A stretch of DNA of 27,287 bases, from the IMG/VR virus record IMGVR_UViG_3300031951_001004, positions 1-27,287 of that record; one strand, 5' to 3'. A model generated the notes under the pieces. That model did not search any database, was not told the DNA's origin, and saw only the letters and a program-made list of their open reading frames with translations. Made by a program: the position numbers and the translations under genes. This document shows, one piece after another, positions 1 to 7,854 of the stretch. This stretch comes from a virus. Position 1 is the first letter of the stretch; every line of letters begins with the position of its first letter.

Positions 1-1062
1 TCTTGATGTCCTATCTCTCAACTCTTCCAAGTTAGACGCACCATTAACATTCCACACCTTTCTATTTCCAGCCTTGAATTGATAACCTTGACAATACCGA
101 ATAACATAAGCCATCCAATTTTGAGCGACAGGACTTTCAATTAAGTTTAATAAGTTATAATAATTGATTGGTCTGTTTGTCATTGGAGTTCCTGTTAATA
201 ACCAAAGGTATTCTGAACTTTTAACAAAACTATTAATCAATTTTGTTCTCAATGATTGGGGATTGGCAACATAATGTGCTTCGTCCATTATAATCAAATC
301 AAAATTACCTTTTGTAATTGGGGAGTTTTCTTTATCCTTTAAATCATAAAAGTTTTTAACAATATCATAATTTATAATAACGATATCGTGTTCGGTGGAG
401 AAATTCTTTCCCTCACATATATAAACACTTCTATCAGAATAATTTTTAATTTCCCTCTCCCAATTTAACTTTAATGATGCGGGACATATTATTAAGATTT
501 TCTTAACGTTTGTTTCTAGTAATGCGATAATTGCCGCGGTTGTCTTTCCTAAACCCATATCATCTGCTAATATGAATTTTTTACTACCAACCAATTTTTC
601 AATTGCAATCTTTTGATGTTCCAAAGGCATCCTATGACTATACTTTGAATAATCAATTTTAACTTCAGTTGTGTTATGAGTTTTTAATAAGGCTGCTTTA
701 GGTAACCACATATCTGATAATGTATCACCAGTATTAAACTTACCCCAAATGTGATAAGATTTTTCTTTATCAACCAATAACTTTTCAACCCAAACATCTG
801 TGGGGACGTTTAACATATTTTTTTCATCAGCAATCTTTTTTGCAAAATAAGGTTCAATGTTAACCCATTTCTTCGCCACCTTTGGTTCAACTGAATTATA
901 ATTTACTATATATTCGGATTGTGATCTTGTTGGGTAAAATTTCTTATTAGTATCCTTTAGATATTTTAATTTAAGGATATAGTTATTACCCCCCGAATAA
1001 TTATCTAATATGTCGAGAGCTTTGGTTTCAATAAGATTCGATGTTTTTCCTGTTAAAGTCAA
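1..1062 (-). CDS. SNF2-family DNA helicase, N-terminal part (cut off by left edge)
   Basis: The minus strand is open through the left edge and gives about 354 residues. It shows the first RecA-like domain of an SF2/SNF2 ATPase: Walker A DDMGLGKTTAA near residue 167, the Walker B box MDEAH near residue 258, and motif III LTGTPMTNRP near residue 290. The C-terminal helicase domain lies outside the window. Proteins of this family use ATP to translocate on or remodel DNA; in T4-like phages SF2 helicases act in recombination-dependent replication and repair, so that role is likely but inferred. The start is unclear. The frame is closed by a TAA at 1096-1098, and no ATG occurs before 816, yet the stretch between looks coding. 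I chose the TTG at 1060-1062; ATT at 1063-1065 is another option. The gene diverges from the connector gene at 1111 with under 50 bases between them. Confidence 0.85.
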   Translation of the reverse strand, partial: MTLTGKTSNLIETKALDILDNYSGGNNYILKLKYLKDTNKKFYPTRSQSEYIVNYNSVEPKVAKKWVNIEPYFAKKIADEKNMLNVPTDVWVEKLLVDKEKSYHIWGKFNTGDTLSDMWLPKAALLKTHNTTEVKIDYSKYSHRMPLEHQKIAIEKLVGSKKFILADDMGLGKTTAAIIALLETNVKKILIICPASLKLNWEREIKNYSDRSVYICEGKNFSTEHDIVIINYDIVKNFYDLKDKENSPITKGNFDLIIMDEAHYVANPQSLRTKLINSFVKSSEYLWLLTGTPMTNRPINYYNLLNLIESPVAQNWMAYVIRYCQGYQFKAGNRKVWNVNGASNLEELRDRTSR

Positions 1063-1097
1063 AATAAAGATTTTAACATAAAAATAGTTGAAAGTTT

Positions 1098-1106
1098 AAT
1101 ATTTAT
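1098..1106 (+). promoter_or_regulatory. TATTTAT element, candidate phage late promoter
   Basis: AATATTTAT ends 4 bases before the ATG at 1111. It is one member of the recurring element described in the findings. If it is a -10 box, transcription would begin at or next to the start codon, giving an almost leaderless RNA. Confidence 0.4.
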
Positions 1107-1110
1107 CAAT

Positions 1111-1623
1111 ATGACAAATAAAATGCCTATTACAAGAATTGGGAAATTCTTTGATGCTAATGACTTTGAACTTGATACTGCAATCGGTGCTGAATGGTTA
1201 TACGGTGACATGAATTTTACCGTGGTATTATATCGTATTGATAGGATGAAAACTAAAACTGATGATGTATATGGTGAAGCCTTAAAAGATGGGATTAAAT
1301 TTTTACCACCAATTGAACTTAAGGGGTATGTTCAAATAATGGCACCTGAAAACAAACTAATTGGAGGAAATAAAATAAATCAAGTTGAACCAGGTAATAT
1401 GAGATTCTCAACATATCAAAGACAATTGGATGAATTGGATGTTGACATTCAATTCGGTGATTATTTGGGGTATTATGAAACTGAGGATAGAATTAGATAT
1501 TATGTTGTAAATAATGATGGTAGAGTTGTTTCAGATAACAAACACAACTATGCTGGGTATAAACCATATTATAGAACTATTATGGCTTCAGCAGTAATAG
1601 ACAACGAATTTAGAGGATTATAA
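1111..1623 (+). CDS. Putative neck / head-tail connector protein (T4 gp14-like position)
   Basis: This 170-residue protein has no signal peptide or membrane segment. Visible features are LYRIDR near residue 40, DDVYGEAL near 51, the proline-rich FLPPIEL near 64, FGDYLGYYE near 115, and a C-terminal part with GYKPYYRTI. T4 gp14 also pairs a VxYGE/IFGED-type segment with a GDxIYF-type segment, and the gene lies two upstream of the tail sheath, as in the T4 order 13-14-15-18. The gp14 call is therefore based on position plus weak motif resemblance, not a firm family match. Such proteins join the DNA-filled head to the tail. The next gene starts 2 bases after this stop, so the two are probably translated together. 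Another head-completion protein is the main alternative. Confidence 0.5.
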   Translation: MTNKMPITRIGKFFDANDFELDTAIGAEWLYGDMNFTVVLYRIDRMKTKTDDVYGEALKDGIKFLPPIELKGYVQIMAPENKLIGGNKINQVEPGNMRFSTYQRQLDELDVDIQFGDYLGYYETEDRIRYYVVNNDGRVVSDNKHNYAGYKPYYRTIMASAVIDNEFRGL

Positions 1624-1625
1624 TT

Positions 1626-2663
1626 ATGCCGTTACCTAAAAAAATAAAAAAGAATATACCTTTAACTGAACCTAAAGTAGGTTTAGCTAGACGAGAAGAA
1701 CTTTTAGAAAAAATAAATAGAGATGGAACATATCTACCTAAATCATTATTACACGCTGATTTGGATGGTGGTTTTTTGGATTTTGTTAAAAATGAATTAA
1801 AAACAGTTGTTGATGGTAAAACAGTACCAACAATTGATATATTAATAACAACACAGAATTGGTCTCAATTTACTGAAACTTGGGACTTACAAAATTTAGA
1901 TAAAAACGTAGAATTACCTTTTATATCAATTGTAAGGGTTCCTGAAGTAAAATACGGATCAAATCCATCGTTACTTTATACTATCCCAAATAGAAAACAA
2001 TATTTTTATGCACAAGTCCCTACTTGGGATGGACAGAGAAGTGGAATGGATATTTACAAAATACCCCAACCAGTTCCAGTTGATATTTCATATCAAGTTA
2101 AAATTGTATGTAATAGAATGAGGGAACTAAATCAGTTCAATAAACTTGTGATTGAAAAATTTAGTTCTAAACAATCATATCAAGTAATAAAAGGTCATTA
2201 CATTCCAATAGTCATGGGTGATATCTCAGATGAATCAGTTATGGATGTTGAAAAAAGAAAATATTATATACAAAGTTATCAATTTACTTTGTTAGGATTT
2301 TTGATTGATGAAAATGAGTTTGAAGTGTCACCAGCTAAAACAAGAGTATTACAAGTCTTGGAGGTTGATACACAAACAACAAAAAGAGGTAAAAATAGAA
2401 CTACATCATTACCTAATGTTTTTGACGCAATTTTTGTAACAGGAAATACTATCTTATCTCAAACATTTGATTATACAACAAATCTATCTATTGGTGAGAC
2501 TAATAACATAGATGATTTTGATGTTTATATAAATAATGATTATTACGGTACTAACGTAAATGAAATAATGATAAACACGGGTGATGTTCTTAGACTTGAG
2601 GTGGTAAAAGTTGATACCCTATTAGAATCTTCAATTAAGATAGAACGACCCCTGTTAACTTAG
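1626..2663 (+). CDS. Putative tail terminator / tail completion protein (T4 gp15-like)
   Basis: This 345-residue soluble protein lies directly upstream of the sheath gene region. A central segment (about residues 145-235) reads as a tail-terminator-like core: VPVDISYQVKIVCNRM, then FNKLVIEKFSS, then YYIQSYQFTLLGFLID. T4 gp15 (272 residues) forms the ring that caps the tube and sheath before head joining, and the position and this core fit that job. The extra C-terminal part (about residues 250-345) is acidic and Asn/Asp-rich and may be a separate beta domain. Its TAG stop at 2661-2663 overlaps the stop of the convergent minus-strand small gene. Function is inferred; family assignment is moderate. 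Confidence 0.5.
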   Translation: MPLPKKIKKNIPLTEPKVGLARREELLEKINRDGTYLPKSLLHADLDGGFLDFVKNELKTVVDGKTVPTIDILITTQNWSQFTETWDLQNLDKNVELPFISIVRVPEVKYGSNPSLLYTIPNRKQYFYAQVPTWDGQRSGMDIYKIPQPVPVDISYQVKIVCNRMRELNQFNKLVIEKFSSKQSYQVIKGHYIPIVMGDISDESVMDVEKRKYYIQSYQFTLLGFLIDENEFEVSPAKTRVLQVLEVDTQTTKRGKNRTTSLPNVFDAIFVTGNTILSQTFDYTTNLSIGETNNIDDFDVYINNDYYGTNVNEIMINTGDVLRLEVVKVDTLLESSIKIERPLLT

Positions 2664-2824
2664 TTGTCACCATAGATATCTTTTTTTTCTTTACACTTTT
2701 CAACAATAAGTTTTTCTAAGAATCTATACATCTTGATTCCATTCTTATCACAATAATTCTTAAGTATATTGTGTACCTCTAAAGATATTTTTAAATTCTT
2801 TATTTTATTACCTTCTTTATCCAT
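2660..2824 (-). CDS. Small ribbon-helix-helix-like DNA-binding protein, 54 residues
   Basis: The minus strand encodes MDKEGNKIKNLKISLEVHNI onward, 54 residues, ending YGDN. It has the outline of an Arc/MetJ-type ribbon-helix-helix unit: a basic N-terminus, one short strand (NLKISLE), a first helix (HNILKNYCDKNG), a turn, and a second helix (KMYRFLEKLIVEKCKE). Such proteins dimerise, lay the paired strands in the major groove and act as small repressors or activators. It is the only complete minus-strand gene here, lying inside the late structural block. Its stop overlaps the stop of the gp15-like gene. A 7-base inverted repeat and a direct repeat (GGTAGAA) lie directly upstream of its ATG, consistent with self-regulation. 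The ORF is short, so the gene call itself is likely rather than certain. Confidence 0.7.
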   Translation of the reverse strand: MDKEGNKIKNLKISLEVHNILKNYCDKNGIKMYRFLEKLIVEKCKEKKDIYGDN

Positions 2825-2852
2825 GGTAGAAAAAAGGTAGAATTTATTCTAC
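2825..2852. promoter_or_regulatory. Operator-like inverted and direct repeats upstream of the small DNA-binding gene
   Basis: GTAGAATTTATTCTAC (2837-2852) is a perfect 7-base inverted repeat around a central TT. GGTAGAA occurs twice, at 2825-2831 and 2836-2842, 11 bases (one helical turn) apart. This fits a binding site for a ribbon-helix-helix dimer pair. Read on the minus strand, the hairpin is followed by CTTTTTT, so a weak terminator or attenuator is an alternative. Confidence 0.45.
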
Positions 2853-2900
2853 TCAATTTATTAATACATATCATAAAGTAAAGTTTTTGTGGTTTTAGAT

Positions 2901-2909
2901 AATATTTAT
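2901..2909 (+). promoter_or_regulatory. TATTTAT element upstream of tail sheath
   Basis: AATATTTAT is followed by an A-rich leader of 31 bases with almost no G before the sheath ATG at 2941. It is a candidate late promoter of the recurring class. Confidence 0.45.
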
Positions 2910-2940
2910 CTAAAAATAAATCATTTAAAAATAAAAAAAA

Positions 2941-5900
2941 ATGGCAAATAAAGTATTCGTTTCTCCTGGTGTCTATACTTCCGAGGTCGATTTAAGCTTT
3001 GTGTCTCAAAGTGTTGGTGTAACAACTTTGGGTATTGTCGGTGAAACTATTAAAGGTCCAGCCTTCGAACCAATTTTCATCACAAACTATGACGAATTTC
3101 AAACTTACTTTGGTGGAACTTCTCCTGAGAAATTTATTAACACTCAAATTCCGAAATATGAGGCGGCTTATATAGCTAAAGCATATTTACAACAATCAAA
3201 TCAATTATTTGTTACAAGAATTCTTGGTTTATCAGGTTATGATGCGGGTCCTTCTTGGACAATAACAACAAAAGCAAATGTTGATCCAACAACTGTTGAT
3301 TTCTATTGTCAAAGTGCAATTACATTAAGTTGTGTAACGACTTGTATTGATTATTTAACAATACCTTTTACAGCAAACTTTACAGGTTGTACTAATAGTA
3401 CTGATAGTATTACATTTACTGATCCGACAAATGAACTTCCTGCTGAGTTATTAAACAAATTATATTTACCTTACGAAAAATTTGATGGTAGTGTTTCGAC
3501 AATTTATGCAAACATGACACAACAAATTTTTGATGTAATGAATGATCCATTCAGTGAGAGTGAATCTGTTTATTATTACGGTCCAATTTCAGGTGCTGAC
3601 TATACAAATTTAGTTACGGCTGGATTTACCGCGGCAACAAATGTATTTGGTGTTGAGGATGTAAATAAAGATTTATGTGATTTAACATCATCATTAAATG
3701 ATCCTTGGTATTATGCAACTTTTGATAATTTGGGTAATGCACAATACACAGGTTTTTCAATGTTTAATGTTATTGACATTACATTAATACCTACGACAAC
3801 AACAACTACAATAACTCCAACAACTACAACTACCACAACTAACCCTTGTGTTACTCCAACCCCATTAATAACTACAACAACTACTACGGCTAAACCAGTG
3901 TTCTGTTATACAGGTTCAGTAACAGGTGTTCTATATGTTTGGGAAGGTATGGCGTTCACTGATTATGATGATTTAGTAATTGCAACATTCCGTTCAAGAG
4001 GTTTAGCAACATATAATTCTGATGATGGGGCGGTTTATGAAGTATCAGGTTTAACTGATGTAAGTATGGCTTGTACAGGTGCATACTCAGGGGTAACTAA
4101 AAATCCGTTTGCTACATTTGGATTGAATGTAACAAATAAAGATGGACAAACCTTATTCTTTGAAACTTCGTTTACTAATTCAGATTCAAAATACTTAACT
4201 AAAGTTTTTGGTGTTTCTAACTTTGCTAAGCCTAAAACTACAGTACCATTATTTGTTGAGGAAATATTCCAATCGTTATTAACTTATGGTTATAGAAAAG
4301 GTTATATTAGAGGTTTAAGTTGTTCATTAACAGCGTTACCAAATGCAAGACAACAGACTGATCCAACATCAATTGCTTGGTATTTGGAAAGATATCAATC
4401 ACCTGAATCACCATGGGTGGTATCTGAATTAAGAGGTAATAAAGTGTTCAACTTATTCAAGTTTGTAACAATTGCTGACGGTAATGATGCTAATTATGAG
4501 GTTAAATTATCTATAGGTAATATATCATTCAATAATGGGACTTTTGATGTATTTGTTAGAGATTATTTTGATAATGATTCTAATCCTGTTGTCCTTGAAA
4601 AATTTACAAATTGTTCAATGAACCCTCAAGAAAACAACTTCATTGCTAAGAAAATTGGAACAATGGATGGAGAATTCCAATTGAACTCTAAATATGTTAT
4701 GTTGGTAATGAATGAAGACGCACCAATAGATGCGTTACCTTGTGGTTTCGAAGGATACCAATTTAGAGAATACGCCGGTGTTAGACCTCCATTCCCTATT
4801 TATAAAACTAAATACGATTTTCCTGGTGAAGTTGTATATAATCCACCTTTTGGATTATCATCAGGTGCTGATGACATTGTTAGAAGTGCTGGTGATAATG
4901 TAAGAAGAACATATCTTGGTATATCTGATACAATCGGATATGACTTAGATTTCTTTGCTTATAAAGGTAAACAACTTCCTTTATCAGTATGTACTGATAC
5001 AAGCGGTGACAATTGGTTGTACAAAACAAGAGGATTCCACATGGACGTAAATGCTAGTGGTATTACAATTGGGAATAGTTTTGCAACAAGTGGAACACCA
5101 GCGTTCTATGTTGGTTCCGCTCCATTTACATCAGACCCAACAAATGAATCAAGTCCATATTATAGATTGTTCTCACGTAAGTTTACTTTATTATGTTCAG
5201 GTGGTTTTGATGGCTGGGACATTTATAGAGAGAGTAGAACTAATGAAGATAAGTTTATTTTAGGTAGAACTGGTTATTTGAAAGGTTCTTGTCCTTCATT
5301 TAGATATCCTACAGCATCAGGTTGGGGAGCATTTAAAACAATTACTGTTGGTAATAATAGTGTTGACTACGCAAATACTGACTATTACGCATACTTGTTA
5401 GGACAACAAACATTCTCTAATCCTGAAGCGGTTAATATTAATGTATTTGTTACTCCAGGTATTGATTATGTAAATCATTCAAATCTTGTTGAATCAGCAA
5501 TTGAAATGGTTGAATTTGATAGAGCTGACTCAATATACATTTGTACAACACCTGACTATAAAATGTTTGTACCAACTACTGGTGATCAGTTAGATTTGAT
5601 TTACCCTCAAGAAGCGGTTGATAATTTAGAAACTGCGGGTATTGATTCTAATTATACCGCAACTTACTATCCTTGGGTATTAACAAGAGATACAGTTAAT
5701 AATACACAAATTTACATTCCACCAACTGCGGAAGTATGTAAAAACTTAGCATTAACTGATAACATTGCTTTCCCTTGGTTCGCCGCCGCTGGTTATACTC
5801 GTGGTATTGTAAACGCAATCAAAGCGAGAAAGAAATTGACTCAAGAAGATAGAGACACTCTTTACAAAGGAAGAATTAATCCAATTGCAACTTTCTCTGA

Positions 5901-6267
5901 TGTAGGAACAGTAATTTGGGGTAACAAAACTCTACAAATTAAAGAATCCGCTTTAGATAGAATCAATGTACGAAGATTGTTATTACAAGCTCGTAAATTA
6001 ATTTCAGCGGTATCAGTTAGATTATTGTTTGAACAAAATGACGATAAAGTTAGACAAGACTTCTTAAACGCTGTTAATCCTATCTTAGACGCAATAAGAA
6101 GAGATAGAGGTTTATACGATTTCCGTGTAACAGTTTCTTCAGATCCTGCCGATATAGATAGAAATCAATTAACAGGTAGTATCTATATCAAACCTACAAA
6201 GGCTTTAGAATTTATAGATATTACATTCTACATCACCCCAACAGGTGCATCGTTTGAGAATATTTAA
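2941..6267 (+). CDS. 18: Tail sheath protein, enlarged (T4 gp18 family)
   Basis: This is the contractile sheath subunit that surrounds the tail tube and shortens on infection. The N-terminus is typical (FVSPGVYTSEVDLSFV, then GIVGETIKGPAFEP). The last 80 residues match the C-terminal sheath domain: FLNAVNPILDAIRRDRGLYD, then the LTGSIYIKPTKALEFIDI strand that is swapped between subunits. At 1108 residues it is far larger than T4 gp18 (659). The excess lies mainly between about residues 115 and 450: a Cys-containing beta-like stretch, a Thr-rich linker (285-316), then a small domain beginning FCYTGSVTGVLYVWEGMAF. Such insertions normally project from the sheath surface. The gene has its own upstream TATTTAT element and ends at a strong hairpin terminator, so it is likely a separate, abundant transcript. 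Confidence 0.95.
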   Translation: MANKVFVSPGVYTSEVDLSFVSQSVGVTTLGIVGETIKGPAFEPIFITNYDEFQTYFGGTSPEKFINTQIPKYEAAYIAKAYLQQSNQLFVTRILGLSGYDAGPSWTITTKANVDPTTVDFYCQSAITLSCVTTCIDYLTIPFTANFTGCTNSTDSITFTDPTNELPAELLNKLYLPYEKFDGSVSTIYANMTQQIFDVMNDPFSESESVYYYGPISGADYTNLVTAGFTAATNVFGVEDVNKDLCDLTSSLNDPWYYATFDNLGNAQYTGFSMFNVIDITLIPTTTTTTITPTTTTTTTNPCVTPTPLITTTTTTAKPVFCYTGSVTGVLYVWEGMAFTDYDDLVIATFRSRGLATYNSDDGAVYEVSGLTDVSMACTGAYSGVTKNPFATFGLNVTNKDGQTLFFETSFTNSDSKYLTKVFGVSNFAKPKTTVPLFVEEIFQSLLTYGYRKGYIRGLSCSLTALPNARQQTDPTSIAWYLERYQSPESPWVVSELRGNKVFNLFKFVTIADGNDANYEVKLSIGNISFNNGTFDVFVRDYFDNDSNPVVLEKFTNCSMNPQENNFIAKKIGTMDGEFQLNSKYVMLVMNEDAPIDALPCGFEGYQFREYAGVRPPFPIYKTKYDFPGEVVYNPPFGLSSGADDIVRSAGDNVRRTYLGISDTIGYDLDFFAYKGKQLPLSVCTDTSGDNWLYKTRGFHMDVNASGITIGNSFATSGTPAFYVGSAPFTSDPTNESSPYYRLFSRKFTLLCSGGFDGWDIYRESRTNEDKFILGRTGYLKGSCPSFRYPTASGWGAFKTITVGNNSVDYANTDYYAYLLGQQTFSNPEAVNINVFVTPGIDYVNHSNLVESAIEMVEFDRADSIYICTTPDYKMFVPTTGDQLDLIYPQEAVDNLETAGIDSNYTATYYPWVLTRDTVNNTQIYIPPTAEVCKNLALTDNIAFPWFAAAGYTRGIVNAIKARKKLTQEDRDTLYKGRINPIATFSDVGTVIWGNKTLQIKESALDRINVRRLLLQARKLISAVSVRLLFEQNDDKVRQDFLNAVNPILDAIRRDRGLYDFRVTVSSDPADIDRNQLTGSIYIKPTKALEFIDITFYITPTGASFENI
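3793..3888 (+). repeat. Thr-rich low-complexity tract inside the sheath gene
   Basis: Runs of ACA/ACT/ACC/ACG codons encode two Thr blocks, broken by a short NPCVTPTPLI segment, at residues 285-316 of the sheath. It resembles a flexible linker or O-glycosylated stalk and separates the sheath core from an inserted domain. Confidence 0.85.
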
Positions 6268-6279
6268 TAAAAACTTTGA

Positions 6280-6286
6280 TATTTAT
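6280..6286 (+). promoter_or_regulatory. TATTTAT next to the sheath terminator
   Basis: The heptamer directly precedes the G-rich arm of the terminator hairpin. It may be chance, or a copy of the late element; no gene starts close behind it. Confidence 0.2.
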
Positions 6287-6315
6287 GGGGGAGATTAATT
6301 CTCCCCCTTTTTTTT
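6287..6315 (+). terminator. Strong rho-independent terminator after tail sheath
   Basis: GGGGGAGA (6287-6294), loop TTAAT, TCTCCCCC (6300-6307), then eight T residues (6308-6315). This is a perfect 8-bp GC-rich stem, so it should stop sheath transcripts efficiently. Confidence 0.92.
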
Positions 6316-6325
6316 ATAATCAATA

Positions 6326-6333
6326 TATTTATA
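6326..6333 (+). promoter_or_regulatory. TATTTATA element upstream of the HAD-like gene
   Basis: TATTTATA lies just after the sheath terminator. Its first seven bases end 4 bases before the ATG at 6337, the same gap as at 1106/1111. It is a candidate late promoter giving a near-leaderless RNA. Confidence 0.4.
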
Positions 6334-6336
6334 GAC

Positions 6337-7221
6337 ATGAGAAATACTATTATCAAAATATTAAGAGAATTCGAGGAAAGAGAAATTCCTATGAAATATT
6401 ATGCGTTCGATTGGGATGATAATCTTATGTATATGCCAACTAAAATTTATTTAATGTCTGAAGATGGTAATGAAGTTGGAATGGGTACTGAAGATTTTGC
6501 GACATACAGAACAAAAATTGGTAAAGAACCTTTTGAATATGAAGGTGAAATAATTGAAAATTTTGCCCCCGAACCATTCAGAGATTTCAAAGTAAGTGGA
6601 GATAAGAAATTTTTAAGAGATGTAATGACAGCGGAATTAGCTGAAGACGCTGCTTGGACGGATTTTGTTGAGGCAGTTAATAATGGTTCATTATTCTCAA
6701 TAATTACCGCAAGAGGACATAGACCGACAACTTTAATGTTAGGCGTAAAAAAATTAATAGAATCAGAAAGAGGTGGTATTGATTCAGATATGTTGTATGA
6801 CTCATTAGTTAAAATGAGAGAAAATGCTGGTGAAACTCCTGAAGATAAAGAAACTGAAATTATGAAATATCTACAATTATGTAGATTCTATCCTGTAACC
6901 TATGGTGAGGGTTCCGCTCAAAATCCTGAAGAGGCTAAGATTGTTGCTATGAATAAGTTTAAAAATTACGTTCAATCACAAGCAGAAAAATTAAATATAA
7001 GACTTGCTAATAAAATGGAAAATGAAGTTAATAACAAATTTGTCCCAATGATTGGTTTTTCTGATGACGATATTAGAAACGTGAAAGCAATGAGTAAGGG
7101 AGTTAAGGACATTAAAATCTTTTCAACTCATGGAGGTAAGAAAAAAGAATATAGACCAGAAGAAGATGAATTGCAACTAGAAACTAGAATAAAAAATTTA
7201 TTATATAAATTATATTTATAA
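6337..7221 (+). CDS. HAD-superfamily phosphatase-like protein of the tail block
   Basis: This 294-residue protein has HAD-fold signatures: the nucleophile motif YYAFDWDDNL (D25 and D27), motif II SIITARGH with T124, a possible motif III Lys at 201 (KIVAMNKF), and the acidic motif IV GFSDDDIRNVKAM (242-245). All four catalytic elements appear intact, so a Mg-dependent phosphohydrolase, perhaps on nucleotides or nucleic-acid ends, is likely; the substrate cannot be told. The first 18 residues (MRNTIIKILREFEEREIP) form an amphipathic helix before the catalytic strand. Starting at Met19 would remove it, but the ATG at 6337 sits right behind the TATTTATA element, which favours the longer form. It lies between sheath and tube, so late expression and a virion-related role are inferred. 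Confidence 0.75.
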   Translation: MRNTIIKILREFEEREIPMKYYAFDWDDNLMYMPTKIYLMSEDGNEVGMGTEDFATYRTKIGKEPFEYEGEIIENFAPEPFRDFKVSGDKKFLRDVMTAELAEDAAWTDFVEAVNNGSLFSIITARGHRPTTLMLGVKKLIESERGGIDSDMLYDSLVKMRENAGETPEDKETEIMKYLQLCRFYPVTYGEGSAQNPEEAKIVAMNKFKNYVQSQAEKLNIRLANKMENEVNNKFVPMIGFSDDDIRNVKAMSKGVKDIKIFSTHGGKKKEYRPEEDELQLETRIKNLLYKLYL

Positions 7222-7287
7222 TAACTAACTAGTTCTAGTAAGAGAATAAAATATTTACAGTAAAAGTAAATAGAAAAATAAACAACA

Positions 7288-7301
7288 TACTATTTATAGT
7301 A
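7288..7301 (+). promoter_or_regulatory. TATTTATA element in a palindrome upstream of tail tube
   Basis: TACTATTTATAGTA is a 6-base inverted repeat around a central TT and contains TATTTATA (7291-7298). An A-rich leader of about 35 bases follows, up to the tube ATG. It is a candidate late promoter. Confidence 0.45.
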
Positions 7302-7333
7302 AAATAAAAGATAAAAATTAAAACTTATATACA

Positions 7334-7822
7334 ATGGCTGATTTATTAATGAAAATGCCGATTCCTTATGAACCAAAAAGAGCGAATCGATTTATTTTAA
7401 GATTTCCATCATCATTAGGAATAAACGAATGGTATGTTGAAAGTACAAGTAGACCCTCAATAACAATAAATCCTGTTGAGATTCCATTCTTAAATACATC
7501 AACATATGTTGCAGGACGTTTTACTTGGGGAACTATTGATGTTTCTTTCAGAGACCCTATCGGACCTTCAGCATCTCAAGCACTTATGGAATGGGTTCGT
7601 TTACATGCTGAATCTGTAACAGGTAGGATGGGTTACGCTGCTGGATATAAGAAAAACGTAGATTTAGAGATGTTAGATCCGACTGGTGTTGTTGTTGAAA
7701 AATGGATTATGGAAGGATGTTTTCTAACCAATGTATCCTTCAATAGTGTTGCTTACAACTCTGATGCAATTATGACTATCAAAGGTACATTACGTCCAGA
7801 TCGTTGTATTCTTGTTTATTAA
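7334..7822 (+). CDS. 19: Tail tube protein (T4 gp19 family)
   Basis: At 162 residues it matches the length of T4 gp19 (163). The pattern is that of myophage tube subunits: an N-terminal RANRFILRFPSSLG strand, then WYVESTSRPSI, a FTWGTIDVSFRDPIGPSASQ loop-strand, and the C-terminal strands WIMEGCFLTNVSFNSVAY and IMTIKGTLRPDRCIL. It polymerises into the inner tube through which DNA passes and around which the sheath contracts. It has its own upstream TATTTATA element. In T4 the tube directly follows the sheath; here a HAD-like gene lies between them. Confidence 0.93.
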   Translation: MADLLMKMPIPYEPKRANRFILRFPSSLGINEWYVESTSRPSITINPVEIPFLNTSTYVAGRFTWGTIDVSFRDPIGPSASQALMEWVRLHAESVTGRMGYAAGYKKNVDLEMLDPTGVVVEKWIMEGCFLTNVSFNSVAYNSDAIMTIKGTLRPDRCILVY

Positions 7823-7854
7823 TTTTGTATATCCTTTACAACCAAAAATAATAT

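Noticed and set aside
1098-1106. T4-style late promoter (ATAAATA) reading leftward into the helicase gene
   Set aside because: The element recurs upstream of + strand genes, including where no minus-strand gene exists, so the + strand reading is preferred, though direction is unproven.
5051-5263. Overlapping + strand ORF inside the sheath gene
   Set aside because: It is a frame shadow of a strongly supported gene, with low-complexity composition and no recognisable protein pattern.
7213-7220. TATTTATA at the end of the HAD-like gene as another promoter
   Set aside because: It lies in the last codons of the gene, and a better placed copy occurs at 7291. Other TATTTAT copies inside genes (near 9785, 20774, 21595) are also expected by chance in AT-rich DNA.
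7228-7241. ACTAGTTCTAGT palindrome after the HAD-like gene as an operator
   Set aside because: It is short, AT-rich and single-copy, with no partner repeat or T tract; too weak to call.
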